Shown: positions 1 through 7,730 of the stretch, piece after piece | Position numbering within the stretch: the stretch's first letter is position 1 | Layout of the letters: every line of letters begins with the position of its first letter | Origin: Halegenticoccus tardaugens | Lineage (GTDB): Archaea; Halobacteriota; Halobacteria; Halobacteriales; Haloferacaceae | Length of the DNA stretch: 64,000 bases | Reading direction: 5' to 3' | Assembly (NCBI RefSeq): GCF_004116405.1 | Contig: NZ_SDIC01000001.1 | Coordinates: forward strand, 1-64,000 | Translations under genes and position numbers: made by a program | The notes under the pieces: model-generated | Database searches by the model: none | What the model was told of the DNA's origin: nothing | The model's input: only the letters and a program-made list of their open reading frames with translations

Positions 1-382
<382 letters not shown>

Positions 383-496
383 TCATCGCACTGAACCCGT
401 CGAACGGGTCCAGGCGTTAACTGGATCGCACGCACACACGGTTTCAACCACAACACCGACGGTGGTATCACTACGGTTCGACTCCGTAGGTCGGCG

Positions 497-618
497 TTGA
501 GGCGGCCAGAGCGGCGGGGCGACACCCGTACCCATCCCGAACACGGAAGTTAAGCCCGCCAGCGTGCCGGCGAGTACTGGAGTGCGCGAGCCTCTGGGAA
601 CCCCGGTTCGCCGCCTCC
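497..618 (+). rRNA. 5S ribosomal RNA
   Basis: Complete 5S rRNA of about 122 nt. The conserved internal block CCCATCCCGAACACGGAAG lies at 530-548, and the 5' end (TTGAGGCGGCC) pairs with the 3' end (GGTTCGCCGCC), closing helix I. It lies about 115 nt after the 23S end. The spacer contains inverted repeats that probably form processing stems. Ends are set by helix I pairing. Confidence 0.95.
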
Positions 619-724
619 CATTCATACTTCATTCATTTTCGATCAGCGGCGGCTCCGTCCGAACTCTCGAACGACGGGCGAGAAGCGCTAGGCTTAAGCG
701 CGAGACGCAAGTAGCAGTATCTGC

Positions 725-800
725 GCCAAGGTGGCAGAGTCCGGCCGAACGCAGCGGCCTGCAGAGCCGCCCACCGCCGGTTCAAATCCGGCCCTTGGCT
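725..800 (+). tRNA. tRNA-Cys (anticodon GCA)
   Basis: Cloverleaf of 76 nt. The acceptor GCCAAGG (725-731) pairs with CCTTGGC (793-799), followed by discriminator T at 800. The anticodon stem GCGGC/GCCGC encloses the loop CTGCAGA with anticodon GCA. A T discriminator is the known identity element for tRNA-Cys. It is the distal tRNA of the rRNA operon, as in other haloarchaea. No copy of its 3' end lies downstream, unlike the other two tRNAs here. Confidence 0.95.
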
Positions 801-1071
801 CTCTTACGAGGAACCCACATCGCGAGCGGTAGCCGCCTGCTGCGTGGTTCGATCGAGCTCATCAGCCTTTCCGGAAGACGGTCGACGAAGGAGGGCGCGT
901 CCGAAGGACGACGAACGCCCCCGTGTTCGATCCGGCCCGCCATCCGTGATCCGTCACGGAGCGGGAACCGGTTACCGGTCCCTTCGTCGATCCGCCGTTC
1001 CGAACAGTTTACATATCGCACCGGTCATATCTTCCTGACGTGCCATCCAGCCGATCGCGCACGACACTACT

Positions 1072-1299
1072 ATGAGACGGCCCGACGCCCTCGACTACGC
1101 GCTCGTGAGCGCGGTGACCCTCCTCGCGTATCTCCAGTTACCGTGGCGGCCGGAGATCAGGGAGCGGTTACGATCGGTCGCCGGTTCGATCGCCTCGATC
1201 GAGATCGGATTCGGCCCCGGTGCGACGATCGTGATTCTCGGGATCTTCGGGGCGATCTTTCTCGTGTTCATGACCGAGGCGCTCCCGAAGCGGAAGTGA
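1072..1299 (+). CDS. small two-helix membrane protein, unknown function
   Basis: Predicted 75-residue protein with two hydrophobic segments (about residues 8-23 and 48-66) separated by a charged stretch rich in Arg and Glu, ending in a basic tail (LPKRK). A TATA-like element (TTTACATAT, about 1009-1017) lies upstream. I do not recognise the family; size, composition and promoter support a real haloarchaeal membrane protein. A single-gene unit between tRNA-Cys and another small membrane gene. Confidence 0.6.
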   Translation: MRRPDALDYALVSAVTLLAYLQLPWRPEIRERLRSVAGSIASIEIGFGPGATIVILGIFGAIFLVFMTEALPKRK

Positions 1300-1388
1300 T
1301 CGCCGCGACGCCGCCGCTTCGTTGCGGCGTTCGCCGATCCGTTTTGAAAAAAGTAACCGTTATACGCCGGGTAGCCTTTGCCGAACGT

Positions 1389-1577
1389 ATGCAACGACGC
1401 GCCGCGGCTATCTACGCCACGTTCTTCCTGATCATCGGCGTCGGATCGTACGCGCTGATCGCGACCGCGAACCAGCCCGACAAGGCGATGGTAAACAGCC
1501 TGTGGAGCATCGTCGCCATCTGCGGGCTGACCGTCGTGTTCCTCCTCTCGATGGCGTACCTGCCGTCGCGATACTGA
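1389..1577 (+). CDS. small two-helix membrane protein, unknown function
   Basis: Predicted 62 residues with two membrane helices (about 7-26 and 38-57) joined by a short polar loop (ANQPDKAMVN). The start at 1389 is chosen because the open frame further upstream runs back into the 5S and tRNA genes, and because a T/A-rich promoter (AAAAAAGTAACCGTTATAC, about 1347-1365) precedes this ATG. Resembles small hydrophobic proteins common in haloarchaea. Function not recognised. Confidence 0.7.
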   Translation: MQRRAAAIYATFFLIIGVGSYALIATANQPDKAMVNSLWSIVAICGLTVVFLLSMAYLPSRY

Positions 1578-1714
1578 CGTCGCTCGGGACCGCTGGATCG
1601 TTCTCCGACCCGAGCATCGGTGTGCGGCTTCGCTTCAGGCGACGCGTTACAGACGGAACTCGTTTTCAGTTCGAATCGGAATCGAAACGAGCGCGAGGAC
1701 GTTCGCGGTCGCTC

Positions 1715-1726
1715 ATGTATATACAT
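1715..1726. other. perfect 12-bp AT palindrome ATGTATATACAT
   Basis: A self-complementary TATA-rich dodecamer in an intergenic region, about 40 nt beyond the end of the downstream-facing AT-rich gene. It could be a promoter core on either strand, but no gene starts at the expected 25-30 nt distance on the + strand. It sits at the left edge of the AT-rich island 1715-2340. Confidence 0.35.
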
Positions 1727-1766
1727 AGAACGCTCTCTGGAGGGGCAGGTAGATCCCGTTCTTCGT

Positions 1767-2297
1767 TTATCGGTGCTGATTTTTTAGACGTTCTAACCTC
1801 TGGTCGGCATTTGTCGTCTGATAGACTGTTTCGCGACGAATGACTGCGGTGAGATCACTACGACCTCCTGCATCAGCAACCCATACATCGTTCAGAAAAG
1901 AGAGCTGCTCAAAATCAGAAGGAGATGTCACCACAGACTCAGCTAAATGTACCATTGATGCCTCCCGAGTTGTAAAAATGCGGTCAGCGATACGGTCACG
2001 ATAGTCTTTTGCCGCATATCCCTGCCAAATCGAACGTGAAACAACTTTCCGCTCTTCAGTATTCGTGGGTGTTTCTTGCCTCTTCAACCAGATACGTCCC
2101 CCGACTGGCCTCACCTGTGAGAGTTCCACTTCTCCGAGTAGAACAAGACCTTCAAGTATCTCCCCGGCGTCGAATTCTTCTTCGGCTAGCTCTTCTGAAA
2201 TCTTGTGTTCAGACATCTTCCTGTCTGGAAGTCTTCGTAACGTCTCCAGAACCTTTGTATACTCCCTAGACTTCTTCTCGAAATCCTCAGATTTCAT
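1767..2297 (-). CDS. AT-rich orphan gene, unknown function
   Basis: Predicted 176-residue soluble protein, acidic and helix-rich in its N-terminal third (many Glu/Lys, e.g. MSEHKISEELAEEEFDAG). That region resembles a helix-turn-helix-sized unit, but no family is recognised. Its G+C is far below that of its neighbours, pointing to acquisition by transfer. A TATA box (+ strand 2317-2325) lies about 25 nt before the ATG, so the gene looks intact and leaderless. It lies just beyond tRNA-Arg and the 22-nt copy of that tRNA's 3' end, a typical entry point for integrating elements. No integrase is nearby. Confidence 0.65.
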   Translation of the reverse strand: MKSEDFEKKSREYTKVLETLRRLPDRKMSEHKISEELAEEEFDAGEILEGLVLLGEVELSQVRPVGGRIWLKRQETPTNTEERKVVSRSIWQGYAAKDYRDRIADRIFTTREASMVHLAESVVTSPSDFEQLSFLNDVWVADAGGRSDLTAVIRRETVYQTTNADQRLERLKNQHR

Positions 2298-2339
2298 ACA
2301 CCCACTCTTGTGGTAGTATACTTAATAGTCCCTACTACC

Positions 2340-2452
2340 CGAGCGCGACGGGATTTGAACCACGCCGTCAGCTCACTTCGTTCGCTGCCGTCTATTTCAA
2401 ATCCCTCGCGAGAGCGTTTGCGGTCGCTCACTTCGTTCGCGACACGCAGAAG
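2340..2452 (-). repeat. tRNA-Arg trailer element with 22-nt copy of the tRNA 3' end
   Basis: Immediately 3' of tRNA-Arg. Positions 2340-2361 repeat, without mismatch, 2453-2474 of the tRNA (T-loop, 3' strands of the T and acceptor stems, discriminator). Inside the element 2396-2405 is a perfect 10-nt inverted copy of 2350-2359, so the copied T-arm could fold back on it. The intervening DNA holds two copies of the haloarchaeal motif AGCGAACGAAGTGAGC (minus strand). The 22-nt copy is what tyrosine integrases usually leave at a tRNA attachment site; alternatively it is part of a structured tRNA trailer. Confidence 0.7.
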
Positions 2453-2525
2453 CGAGCGCGACGGGATTTGAACCCGCGACAACTTGGTCCGGAACCAAGC
2501 ACTCTGTCCACTGAGCTACGCGCTC
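2453..2525 (-). tRNA. tRNA-Arg (anticodon CCG)
   Basis: Cloverleaf of 73 nt on the minus strand. The acceptor GAGCGCG pairs with CGCGCTC, with discriminator G. The anticodon stem CTTGG/CCAAG encloses the loop TTCCGGA with anticodon CCG, which reads CGG codons. The T-arm reads GCGGGTTCAAATCCCGT. AT-rich promoter sequence lies upstream at about 2550-2565. The 3' end is duplicated downstream (see the trailer element). Confidence 0.95.
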
Positions 2526-2689
2526 TCGTCACCCGCTACACGATATCGACGCTTAACGGTTATCATCTCCCGACGCCGCGACCGCCGGCGTACGCCGCAC
2601 GCTCGGCGTTTCGAAAGTGGCCCAGAAGTGTCGGCGACCGATCGCCGACCAGTATCCGTCGTCGGTTGAACGAGCGTCTCGGAGGCGAG

Positions 2690-3280
2690 CTACGGCGCTT
2701 CGCCCGTTTCGATCGAGAAGCTGTCGCGCGGGTACGCGACGCAGGTCAGCGTGTAGCCGTCGCCGAGTTCGTCGTCGTCGAGCATCTGCTGGTTGTCGTG
2801 GACGACGTAGTCCTCCGCGGGGCCGTCCGCGATGCGGCCCGCGCAGGAGACGCACTGCCCCTGTCGACACGCGTACGGGAGGTCCCAGCCGTGCTCTTCG
2901 CCCTGTTCGAGGATCGTCTGGTTGTTCGAGAGCTCGATCGTCTCGCCCTCCTTTACGAACTCGACCTCGAAGTATTCGACCTCGTCCTCCGGGATGTCGG
3001 CCGGACTCGACGACGTCGTCTCGGCTTCCGCGTCCCCCTCTTCGAGTTCGCCGCTCTCGCCGCCGGCGACGGCCCCGGCCGCGACGCCGCCCCCGCCGAT
3101 CGAGCGGTTCATCGGCTCGGGGAAGTCGGTCTCGGGCACCGTCGCCGCCCGCTGTTCGAGGACCTCCTGGGAGATGTCCTTCGTCGAGGTCCACCCGGTC
3201 CCCTTCGAGTAGTGCAGGGCGACGGCGAAGAGCGTCAGCGCGGCACCCAAGCCGAACCCGATCACGTCAATCTGGACCAT
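2690..3280 (-). CDS. membrane-anchored plant-type [2Fe-2S] ferredoxin
   Basis: 196 residues. An N-terminal helix (about 5-23) probably anchors the protein. A low-complexity acidic linker (about 60-100) follows, then a ferredoxin fold with cluster ligands Cys138, Cys143, Cys146 and Cys180 (C-x4-C-x2-C...C). It carries electrons; the partner enzyme is not encoded next to it. The longer upstream frame lacks ferredoxin character, so the start MVQIDV at 3280 is chosen. Haloarchaea encode both soluble and membrane-linked plant-type ferredoxins; this is the latter. It faces the same way as the 6-phosphogluconate dehydrogenase gene upstream, with a 76-nt gap. Confidence 0.9.
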   Translation of the reverse strand: MVQIDVIGFGLGAALTLFAVALHYSKGTGWTSTKDISQEVLEQRAATVPETDFPEPMNRSIGGGGVAAGAVAGGESGELEEGDAEAETTSSSPADIPEDEVEYFEVEFVKEGETIELSNNQTILEQGEEHGWDLPYACRQGQCVSCAGRIADGPAEDYVVHDNQQMLDDDELGDGYTLTCVAYPRDSFSIETGEAP

Positions 3281-3356
3281 GAGGTCGGCTACGGAATGCG
3301 GGTTTACAACAGTTGTGATTCCGCCGATCGGCCGACGGAGCGTCGGCGCTCCGCGT

Positions 3357-4253
3357 CTACTCTTCGCGCGCGACCTCGTGTCGGCCGAAACCGTACCGGA
3401 GTCGGTTGGCGAGTCGCCGCGAGAACCGCCCTCCCGCCCGACTGCCGAACCGCTCCGCGAGCGCCTGATAGATGAGCGGCACCGGCACTTCCTGCGCCAG
3501 TGCCTCCCGCACCGTCCACGTTCCGGTCGAGCCGCCGGCCACGTGGTCCGCCACGTCGCCGAGGTCCACACCCTCCTCGCGGAACGCCTCCTCGCAGAGT
3601 TCGAGCAGCCACGATCGGATGACCGCGCCGTTGTTCCACGTCCGCGCGACGGCTTCGAGGTCGAGGTCGTACCGACCGTTCGCGAGCAGGTCGAATCCCT
3701 CGCCGTAGGCCTGCATCAGCGCGTACTCGACGCCGTTGTGGATCATCTTCACGTAGTGGCCCGACCCCGCCGTTCCCATTCGATCGTGCCCCGCCGGTCC
3801 CGTCGCGACCGCGTCGAACACCGGGACCATCTCCTCGTAAGCCCATTCGGGGCCGCCGACCATGAGCGAGAAGCCGAGTTCCGCGCCGGCCGGGCCGCCG
3901 CTGGTTCCGCAGTCGAGGTACGCCGCTTGCGTCTCCTCAGCGCGCCGAACCGACGCCTCGAAGTGGGAGTTGCCGCCGTCGACGACGACGTCGTCGCCCG
4001 AGAGGTGCGGGGCGAGTTCGTCGAGCGTGGCGTCGACCGCGCCGCCCGCCGGCACCATGAGCCAGATTCGCTTCTCGTCGCCGAGGCGCGCCGCGAGGTC
4101 CGACACCGACTCGGCGGGTTCCGCGCCCGCGTCCGCCGCCGTCGCGACCGCCTCCGCGGAGAGGTCGAACGCGACCACGTCGTGTCCCGCCGCGAGGACG
4201 CGCTCCGTGACGATCTGTCCCATCCGACCGAGTCCGATAACGCCCAGTTGCAT
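3357..4253 (-). CDS. gnd: 6-phosphogluconate dehydrogenase, decarboxylating
   Basis: 298 residues, the short form of the family. Converts 6-phosphogluconate to ribulose 5-phosphate with reduction of a nicotinamide cofactor, in the oxidative pentose phosphate pathway. Rossmann motif GLGRMG at residues 7-12; Asp30 at the end of the second strand favours NAD over NADP (inference). Substrate-site motif TSGGPAGA at 117-124 and catalytic Lys169/Asn173 in GHYVKMIHNGVEY. The C-terminal helical domain is complete. The cytosolic oxidative pathway is documented in haloarchaea. Confidence 0.93.
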   Translation of the reverse strand: MQLGVIGLGRMGQIVTERVLAAGHDVVAFDLSAEAVATAADAGAEPAESVSDLAARLGDEKRIWLMVPAGGAVDATLDELAPHLSGDDVVVDGGNSHFEASVRRAEETQAAYLDCGTSGGPAGAELGFSLMVGGPEWAYEEMVPVFDAVATGPAGHDRMGTAGSGHYVKMIHNGVEYALMQAYGEGFDLLANGRYDLDLEAVARTWNNGAVIRSWLLELCEEAFREEGVDLGDVADHVAGGSTGTWTVREALAQEVPVPLIYQALAERFGSRAGGRFSRRLANRLRYGFGRHEVAREE

Positions 4254-4439
4254 GGGCGAGGGTTCTCGGGAGTCGTGGTAGGGGTTGTGGTTTGCGGGAG
4301 CGGATCGGGAGGATCGGGAGGATCGGAGGCGATCGGAGGCGGCCGCGACGGCCTGTGATTTGCGCGAGCGCGACGCGCGCCTCCGGTCCCTATCCTCCGA
4401 GGCGCTGCGTTCACGTGTGTTCCGCGCCTACATCGACGC

Positions 4440-4853
4440 ATGCCACTCATCGATATCGCGCGGACGGACGTCGCGACGGCCGCCCCGGAGACGCGCGTCG
4501 GCGACGTCGCGGCGGCGATGCGCGACGCGGACCTCTCCGTCATCGCGATCCTCGACGAGCAGCGACCGGTCGGCCTCCTCACCGCCGAGGCGATCGGCCG
4601 CGCGTACGTCGCCGGCGAGGATTTGGACGAAAAGAGCGCGGCCGACCTGGCGGAGACGGTGCCCGCGGTGTCGGCGTCGGGCGACCTCTCGACGCTCCTC
4701 GCCGAGTTCGAGGCGGCGGGCGGGCGTCGGGCGGTCGTCCTCGACGAGAGCGGGGCGTTCGCGGGTCTCGTGACGCTGGAGGACGCGCTGGTTCGGTTCG
4801 GGCGCGACCTCGAAACGGTGTTTTCGCTGCTGGAGCGCGCGGACGGGGGGTGA
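4440..4853 (+). CDS. CBS-domain protein
   Basis: 137 residues made almost entirely of two CBS motifs (about 1-60 and 68-130), the unit that binds adenosyl ligands such as AMP, ATP or SAM and acts as a regulatory module. Each half has the expected pattern, for example VIAILDEQRPVGLLT and AVVLDESGAFAGLVT. No effector domain is fused, so its partner is unknown. Short GGATCG/GATCGGAG direct repeats flank the gene at 4305-4325 and 4861-4885. Confidence 0.85.
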   Translation: MPLIDIARTDVATAAPETRVGDVAAAMRDADLSVIAILDEQRPVGLLTAEAIGRAYVAGEDLDEKSAADLAETVPAVSASGDLSTLLAEFEAAGGRRAVVLDESGAFAGLVTLEDALVRFGRDLETVFSLLERADGG

Positions 4854-5011
4854 GGGTTCGGAGCGATCGGAGCGATCGGAGCGACCGGGCGGTCGCGGCG
4901 GACGCGGAGGGGCGGTGAGCGTCGACGCAGCCGGACGGCCGCAGAAAGCGGGACGGACGAACGGGCGGCCGGACCGTGGGGGTTTTCGACCGCGTCGCCG
5001 AACGGGACGGC

Positions 5012-6139
5012 ATGGACCACCGCACACGCGAACACGCGTCGGTGCTCGTCGACTGGAGCGCGCGGATCGAACCGGGCGACGACGTCGTCGTGAGCGTCGC
5101 GGAGGGCGCGCACGACCTCGCCGTCGCGGTCGCCGAACGGCTGGGCGAACGCGGCGCGAACGTCGTGACGACCTACGCTTCCGACGAGGTCTCGCGGGCG
5201 TACCTCCGGGCGCACGACGGCGACTTCGACGCCGACCCCGCCCACGAACTCGCGCTGTACGAGAACGCGGACAGCGTGCTCTTCCTCGGCGGCGGCCGCA
5301 ACACGGCCGCGACCGCGGACGTGCCGGGCGAGACGCGGCAGGCGCGGGCCAGGGCGACCGAGGGCGTGCGCGAGGCGCGCATGGCGACCGACTGGGTGTC
5401 GACGGTCCACCCGACGCGCTCGCTCGCACAGCAGGCGGGGATGGCCTACGAGGAGTACCGGGACTTCGTCTACGGGGCGATCCTCCGCGACTGGGAGGCG
5501 CTCGCCGAGGAGATGGCGCTGATGAAGGACCTCCTCGACGCCGGAAGCGAGGTCCGCCTCGTCAAGGAAGCGCCCGGGGGCGACGGTTCGGGACCGTCGC
5601 GGCGCACCGACCTCGCGATGTCGATCGAGGGCCGGACGGCGGTCAACAGCGCCGCCTCCGTCGCCTACGACTCGCACAACCTCCCCTCGGGGGAGGTGTT
5701 CACCGCACCCTTCGACGCCGAGGGGACGGCCTTCTTCGACGTTCCGATGACGATCGACGGCAAGCGACTCCGGGACGTCCGCCTCGTCTTCGAGGGTGGC
5801 GAGGTCGTCGACTTCGGCGCCGACCGGAACGAGTCCGTGCTGGCCGACCTGCTCGACACCGACGAGGGCGCGCGCAGGCTGGGCGAACTCGGCATCGGGA
5901 TGAACCGCGGCATCGACCGGTTCACCGACAACGTCCTCTTCGACGAGAAGATGGGCGACACGATCCACCTCGCGGTCGGGCGGGCGTACGACGCCTGCCT
6001 CCCCGAGGGCGAGACGGGCAACCGGAGCGCCGTCCACGTCGACGTGAGCGCGGACGTGAGCGCGGATTCGCGGCTGGAGATCGACGGCGAGGTCGTCCAG
6101 CGGAACGGGCGATTCCGGTGGGAGGAGGGATTCGAGTAG
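5012..6139 (+). CDS. aminopeptidase, M29 (thermophilic metalloprotease) family
   Basis: 375 residues. Family M29 enzymes are two-metal exopeptidases releasing N-terminal residues in the cytoplasm. The C-terminal metal site region is visible: the stretch around EVFTAPFDAEGTAFFD, then NRGIDRFTDNVLFDEKMGD and TIHLAVGRAYD with conserved Glu and His. A GTG at 4976 would add 12 residues; ATG 5012 is preferred because a T-rich promoter core (about 4981-4987) lies about 27 nt upstream, giving a leaderless message. Confidence 0.88.
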   Translation: MDHRTREHASVLVDWSARIEPGDDVVVSVAEGAHDLAVAVAERLGERGANVVTTYASDEVSRAYLRAHDGDFDADPAHELALYENADSVLFLGGGRNTAATADVPGETRQARARATEGVREARMATDWVSTVHPTRSLAQQAGMAYEEYRDFVYGAILRDWEALAEEMALMKDLLDAGSEVRLVKEAPGGDGSGPSRRTDLAMSIEGRTAVNSAASVAYDSHNLPSGEVFTAPFDAEGTAFFDVPMTIDGKRLRDVRLVFEGGEVVDFGADRNESVLADLLDTDEGARRLGELGIGMNRGIDRFTDNVLFDEKMGDTIHLAVGRAYDACLPEGETGNRSAVHVDVSADVSADSRLEIDGEVVQRNGRFRWEEGFE

Positions 6140-6205
6140 TTCCCCGAGCACCCCGTTCCGCTCCGTTCTCCGACGCCGACGCCAGCGAGGGACGGTTTCG
6201 ACGTA

Positions 6206-6214
6206 CTTTTTATC
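6206..6214 (+). promoter_or_regulatory. TATA box of rps6e
   Basis: CTTTTTATC centred about 26 nt before the ATG at 6236, the spacing expected for a leaderless archaeal transcript. Confidence 0.7.
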
Positions 6215-6235
6215 GCCGACCGTTTTTCCCCTGCC

Positions 6236-6640
6236 ATGGCAGATTTCAAAGTCGTCGTCTCCGATCCCGACACCGGGGCGAGCTACCAGCGCGACGTCGA
6301 CGGACAGGACGCGAACCGATTCCTCGGCCGAGAGATCGGCGACGAGGTGGACGGGAGCGCGGTCGGCCTGAGCGGCTTCACCGTCGAGATCACCGGCGGC
6401 TCCGACGAGACCGGCCGCCCGATGCGCGGCGACGTCGCCGGGCCGAACCTGAAACAGGTCCTCCTCGAAGGCGGCGTCGGCTACAAGCCGAGCCGCGAGG
6501 GCGAGCGCAAGCGCATCACCGTTCGCGGCCGTGAGGTCGGCGAGGAGATCGTCCAGCTCAACGTCAAGGTCGTCGGCGGCGACGGCGACGTCGCCGAGGC
6601 GTTCGGCGAGGGCGACGAGGACGACGAGGACGACGAGTAA
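6236..6640 (+). CDS. rps6e: 30S ribosomal protein S6e
   Basis: 134 residues, matching archaeal S6e in length and motifs (MADFKVVVSDPDTGASYQ start; DVAGPNLKQVLLEGGVGYKP; RGREVGEEIVQLN). Component of the small subunit. The C-terminus is an acidic Asp/Glu tail, a halophile feature. Strong promoter with leaderless spacing. A small haloarchaeal gene follows 23 nt later, probably cotranscribed. Confidence 0.97.
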   Translation: MADFKVVVSDPDTGASYQRDVDGQDANRFLGREIGDEVDGSAVGLSGFTVEITGGSDETGRPMRGDVAGPNLKQVLLEGGVGYKPSREGERKRITVRGREVGEEIVQLNVKVVGGDGDVAEAFGEGDEDDEDDE

Positions 6641-6663
6641 GCCCCCGCTTCTCCGTCCGCCTC

Positions 6664-7119
6664 ATGCCAGATCGCGTCCCCAGCGACCACGCCTCCGTGA
6701 CGACCGTCCGCGGAACGCTCGCGCGCAGCGGCGGCACGCGCCGGCCCTGCCTCCGCATCCCGCCCGACGCCGACGGTGACCTGTCGCTCGACGCGGGCGA
6801 GATCGTCCGCCTCTCCCTCGACGGCGCGCAGTATCACGCCCGCGTGACCGAGGACGCGAACGGCCTCGTGATCCGCGGGGCGTACGACAACCGCCGGCTC
6901 GCGCGGGAGCCGGACGGGGCGCAAAACCGCCTCGTCGAGTGGGCCGAGTCGACGGGGCGCTCGCTCGGCTCCAGCGTCAAAGTGGACGAGGTCGAGCCGG
7001 GGTTCCTCTACGGCGTCCGCGTCCCCGGCGTCCGGACGGTCTACGCCGTCACGGAGAAACCGGACGAGTCGCTCGCGTCGATCGCGCGGTCGCTCGACGA
7101 GGAGAACGGCGGGTCGTAG
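6664..7119 (+). CDS. conserved haloarchaeal protein downstream of S6e, unknown function
   Basis: 151 residues, soluble, mainly beta-strand-like with alternating hydrophobic residues. I believe it belongs to an unnamed haloarchaeal DUF (similar to DUF7112, recalled, not searched). It lies 23 nt after rps6e. Its last 22 codons and stop are duplicated exactly at 7731-7810, with a PIN-toxin cassette between the copies, so its 3' end served as the insertion or recombination point. The reading frame is intact. Confidence 0.8.
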   Translation: MPDRVPSDHASVTTVRGTLARSGGTRRPCLRIPPDADGDLSLDAGEIVRLSLDGAQYHARVTEDANGLVIRGAYDNRRLAREPDGAQNRLVEWAESTGRSLGSSVKVDEVEPGFLYGVRVPGVRTVYAVTEKPDESLASIARSLDEENGGS

Positions 7120-7129
7120 CCGCCACCGT
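7050..7129 (+). repeat. 80-bp direct repeat, copy 1 (end of host gene)
   Basis: Identical at every base to 7731-7810. This copy supplies the final codons and stop of the upstream gene plus 10 nt of 3' sequence. The two copies are 681 bp apart and enclose the PIN-toxin cassette. Confidence 0.95.
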
Positions 7130-7148
7130 TGTCGGCGGTGGGACAACC

Positions 7149-7156
7149 GTTTTAGC
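7149..7156 (+). promoter_or_regulatory. promoter of the PIN-toxin cassette
   Basis: T-rich box (GTTTTAGC) centred about 26 nt before the ATG at 7179, giving a leaderless transcript. It is preceded by an inverted repeat CCACCG (7123-7128) / CGGTGG (7136-7141), which may end transcription of the upstream gene or bind the antitoxin complex. Confidence 0.55.
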
Positions 7157-7178
7157 AGAGCGGACCGTTCGCTCCGAC

Positions 7179-7331
7179 ATGGGTACCTTCGCCAGGAAGT
7201 TCGCGGTGTTTATCCCTCGTGAAGACGTCGACGGCGATCCTGAACAACTGGGTGACGTTCTCCGTGGACGACTGAGCGACGTCCCCGTCGACTCGGTCGA
7301 GGCCGTCCGCGACGTTCGCGAACGCGAATGA
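7179..7331 (+). CDS. candidate antitoxin, 50 residues
   Basis: 50-residue acidic protein starting MGTFARKFAVFIP; it overlaps the PIN gene by 4 nt (ATGA), the classic arrangement of antitoxin and toxin. Its sequence does not show an obvious ribbon-helix-helix or AbrB fold, so it would be an unusual VapB partner. The strand-turn-helix pattern (residues 5-12, then helix 20-33 and 36-48) is inferred from composition. Role rests on position and size. Confidence 0.65.
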   Translation: MGTFARKFAVFIPREDVDGDPEQLGDVLRGRLSDVPVDSVEAVRDVRERE

Positions 7332-7717
7332 AAGCCTTCGTCGACACGAACGTTTTCGTCGCCGCAACCGTCGATGAGCCGGGTCGGGGGGACGTCGCAG
7401 CCCGATTTTTGAATCAGGACCACGAGTTTTACACCTCCGTCCCTAATTTGATGGAGTACCGGACGGTGTTGGCGAAGAAAAAGCGCGTCGAGCAGGAGAA
7501 GGTCGAAGCACTCCTCACGGACATCACCGATCGAGCCGACGTATACTTCCCCGATATCGAGGATTTCGCCGACGCCTACGAGCTACAGCGGGAAACGCTT
7601 CTGTATCCGCTCGATTGCCTCATACTCACGACCGCCCGTAGCATCGACGCGACGCTGGTCACGTTCGACTCCGAACTTATCGAACACAGGGGCCGATCTC
7701 CGGACGCTTTCGTCTGA
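7328..7717 (+). CDS. PIN-domain ribonuclease toxin (VapC-like)
   Basis: 129 residues, a single PIN domain. The four acidic metal-binding residues are in place: Asp6 (FVDTNVF), Glu43 (LMEYRTVL), Asp96 (YPLDCLILTTA) and Asp114 (VTFDSEL). PIN toxins cleave tRNA, rRNA or mRNA using Mg or Mn. Its start overlaps the 50-residue upstream gene. Base composition is slightly lower in G+C than its neighbours, and the pair lies between two 80-bp direct repeats, so it looks like a mobile or recently duplicated cassette. Confidence 0.88.
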   Translation: MKAFVDTNVFVAATVDEPGRGDVAARFLNQDHEFYTSVPNLMEYRTVLAKKKRVEQEKVEALLTDITDRADVYFPDIEDFADAYELQRETLLYPLDCLILTTARSIDATLVTFDSELIEHRGRSPDAFV

Positions 7718-7730
7718 CTGTGAGCACCGC

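Noticed and set aside
801..900. Search for a copy of the tRNA-Cys 3' end after the tRNA
   Set aside because: No match to its T-loop/acceptor sequence was found. Useful as a negative control for the two tRNAs that do have one.
564..1388. Upstream extension of the small membrane gene at 1389
   Set aside because: It would start inside 5S rRNA and read through tRNA-Cys. The gene's own promoter lies at about 1347-1365.
4300..4330. Short GGGAGGATC/GATCGGAGG direct repeats, and similar units at 4861-4885
   Set aside because: Only two to three units each, low complexity, no symmetry or conserved spacing; treated as slippage rather than an element.
3749..6151. 800-codon open frame on the minus strand
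   Set aside because: It is the antisense shadow of the 6-phosphogluconate dehydrogenase, CBS and aminopeptidase genes; its product is basic, Arg/Pro-rich and lacks any domain, as expected of shadow frames in GC-rich haloarchaeal DNA.
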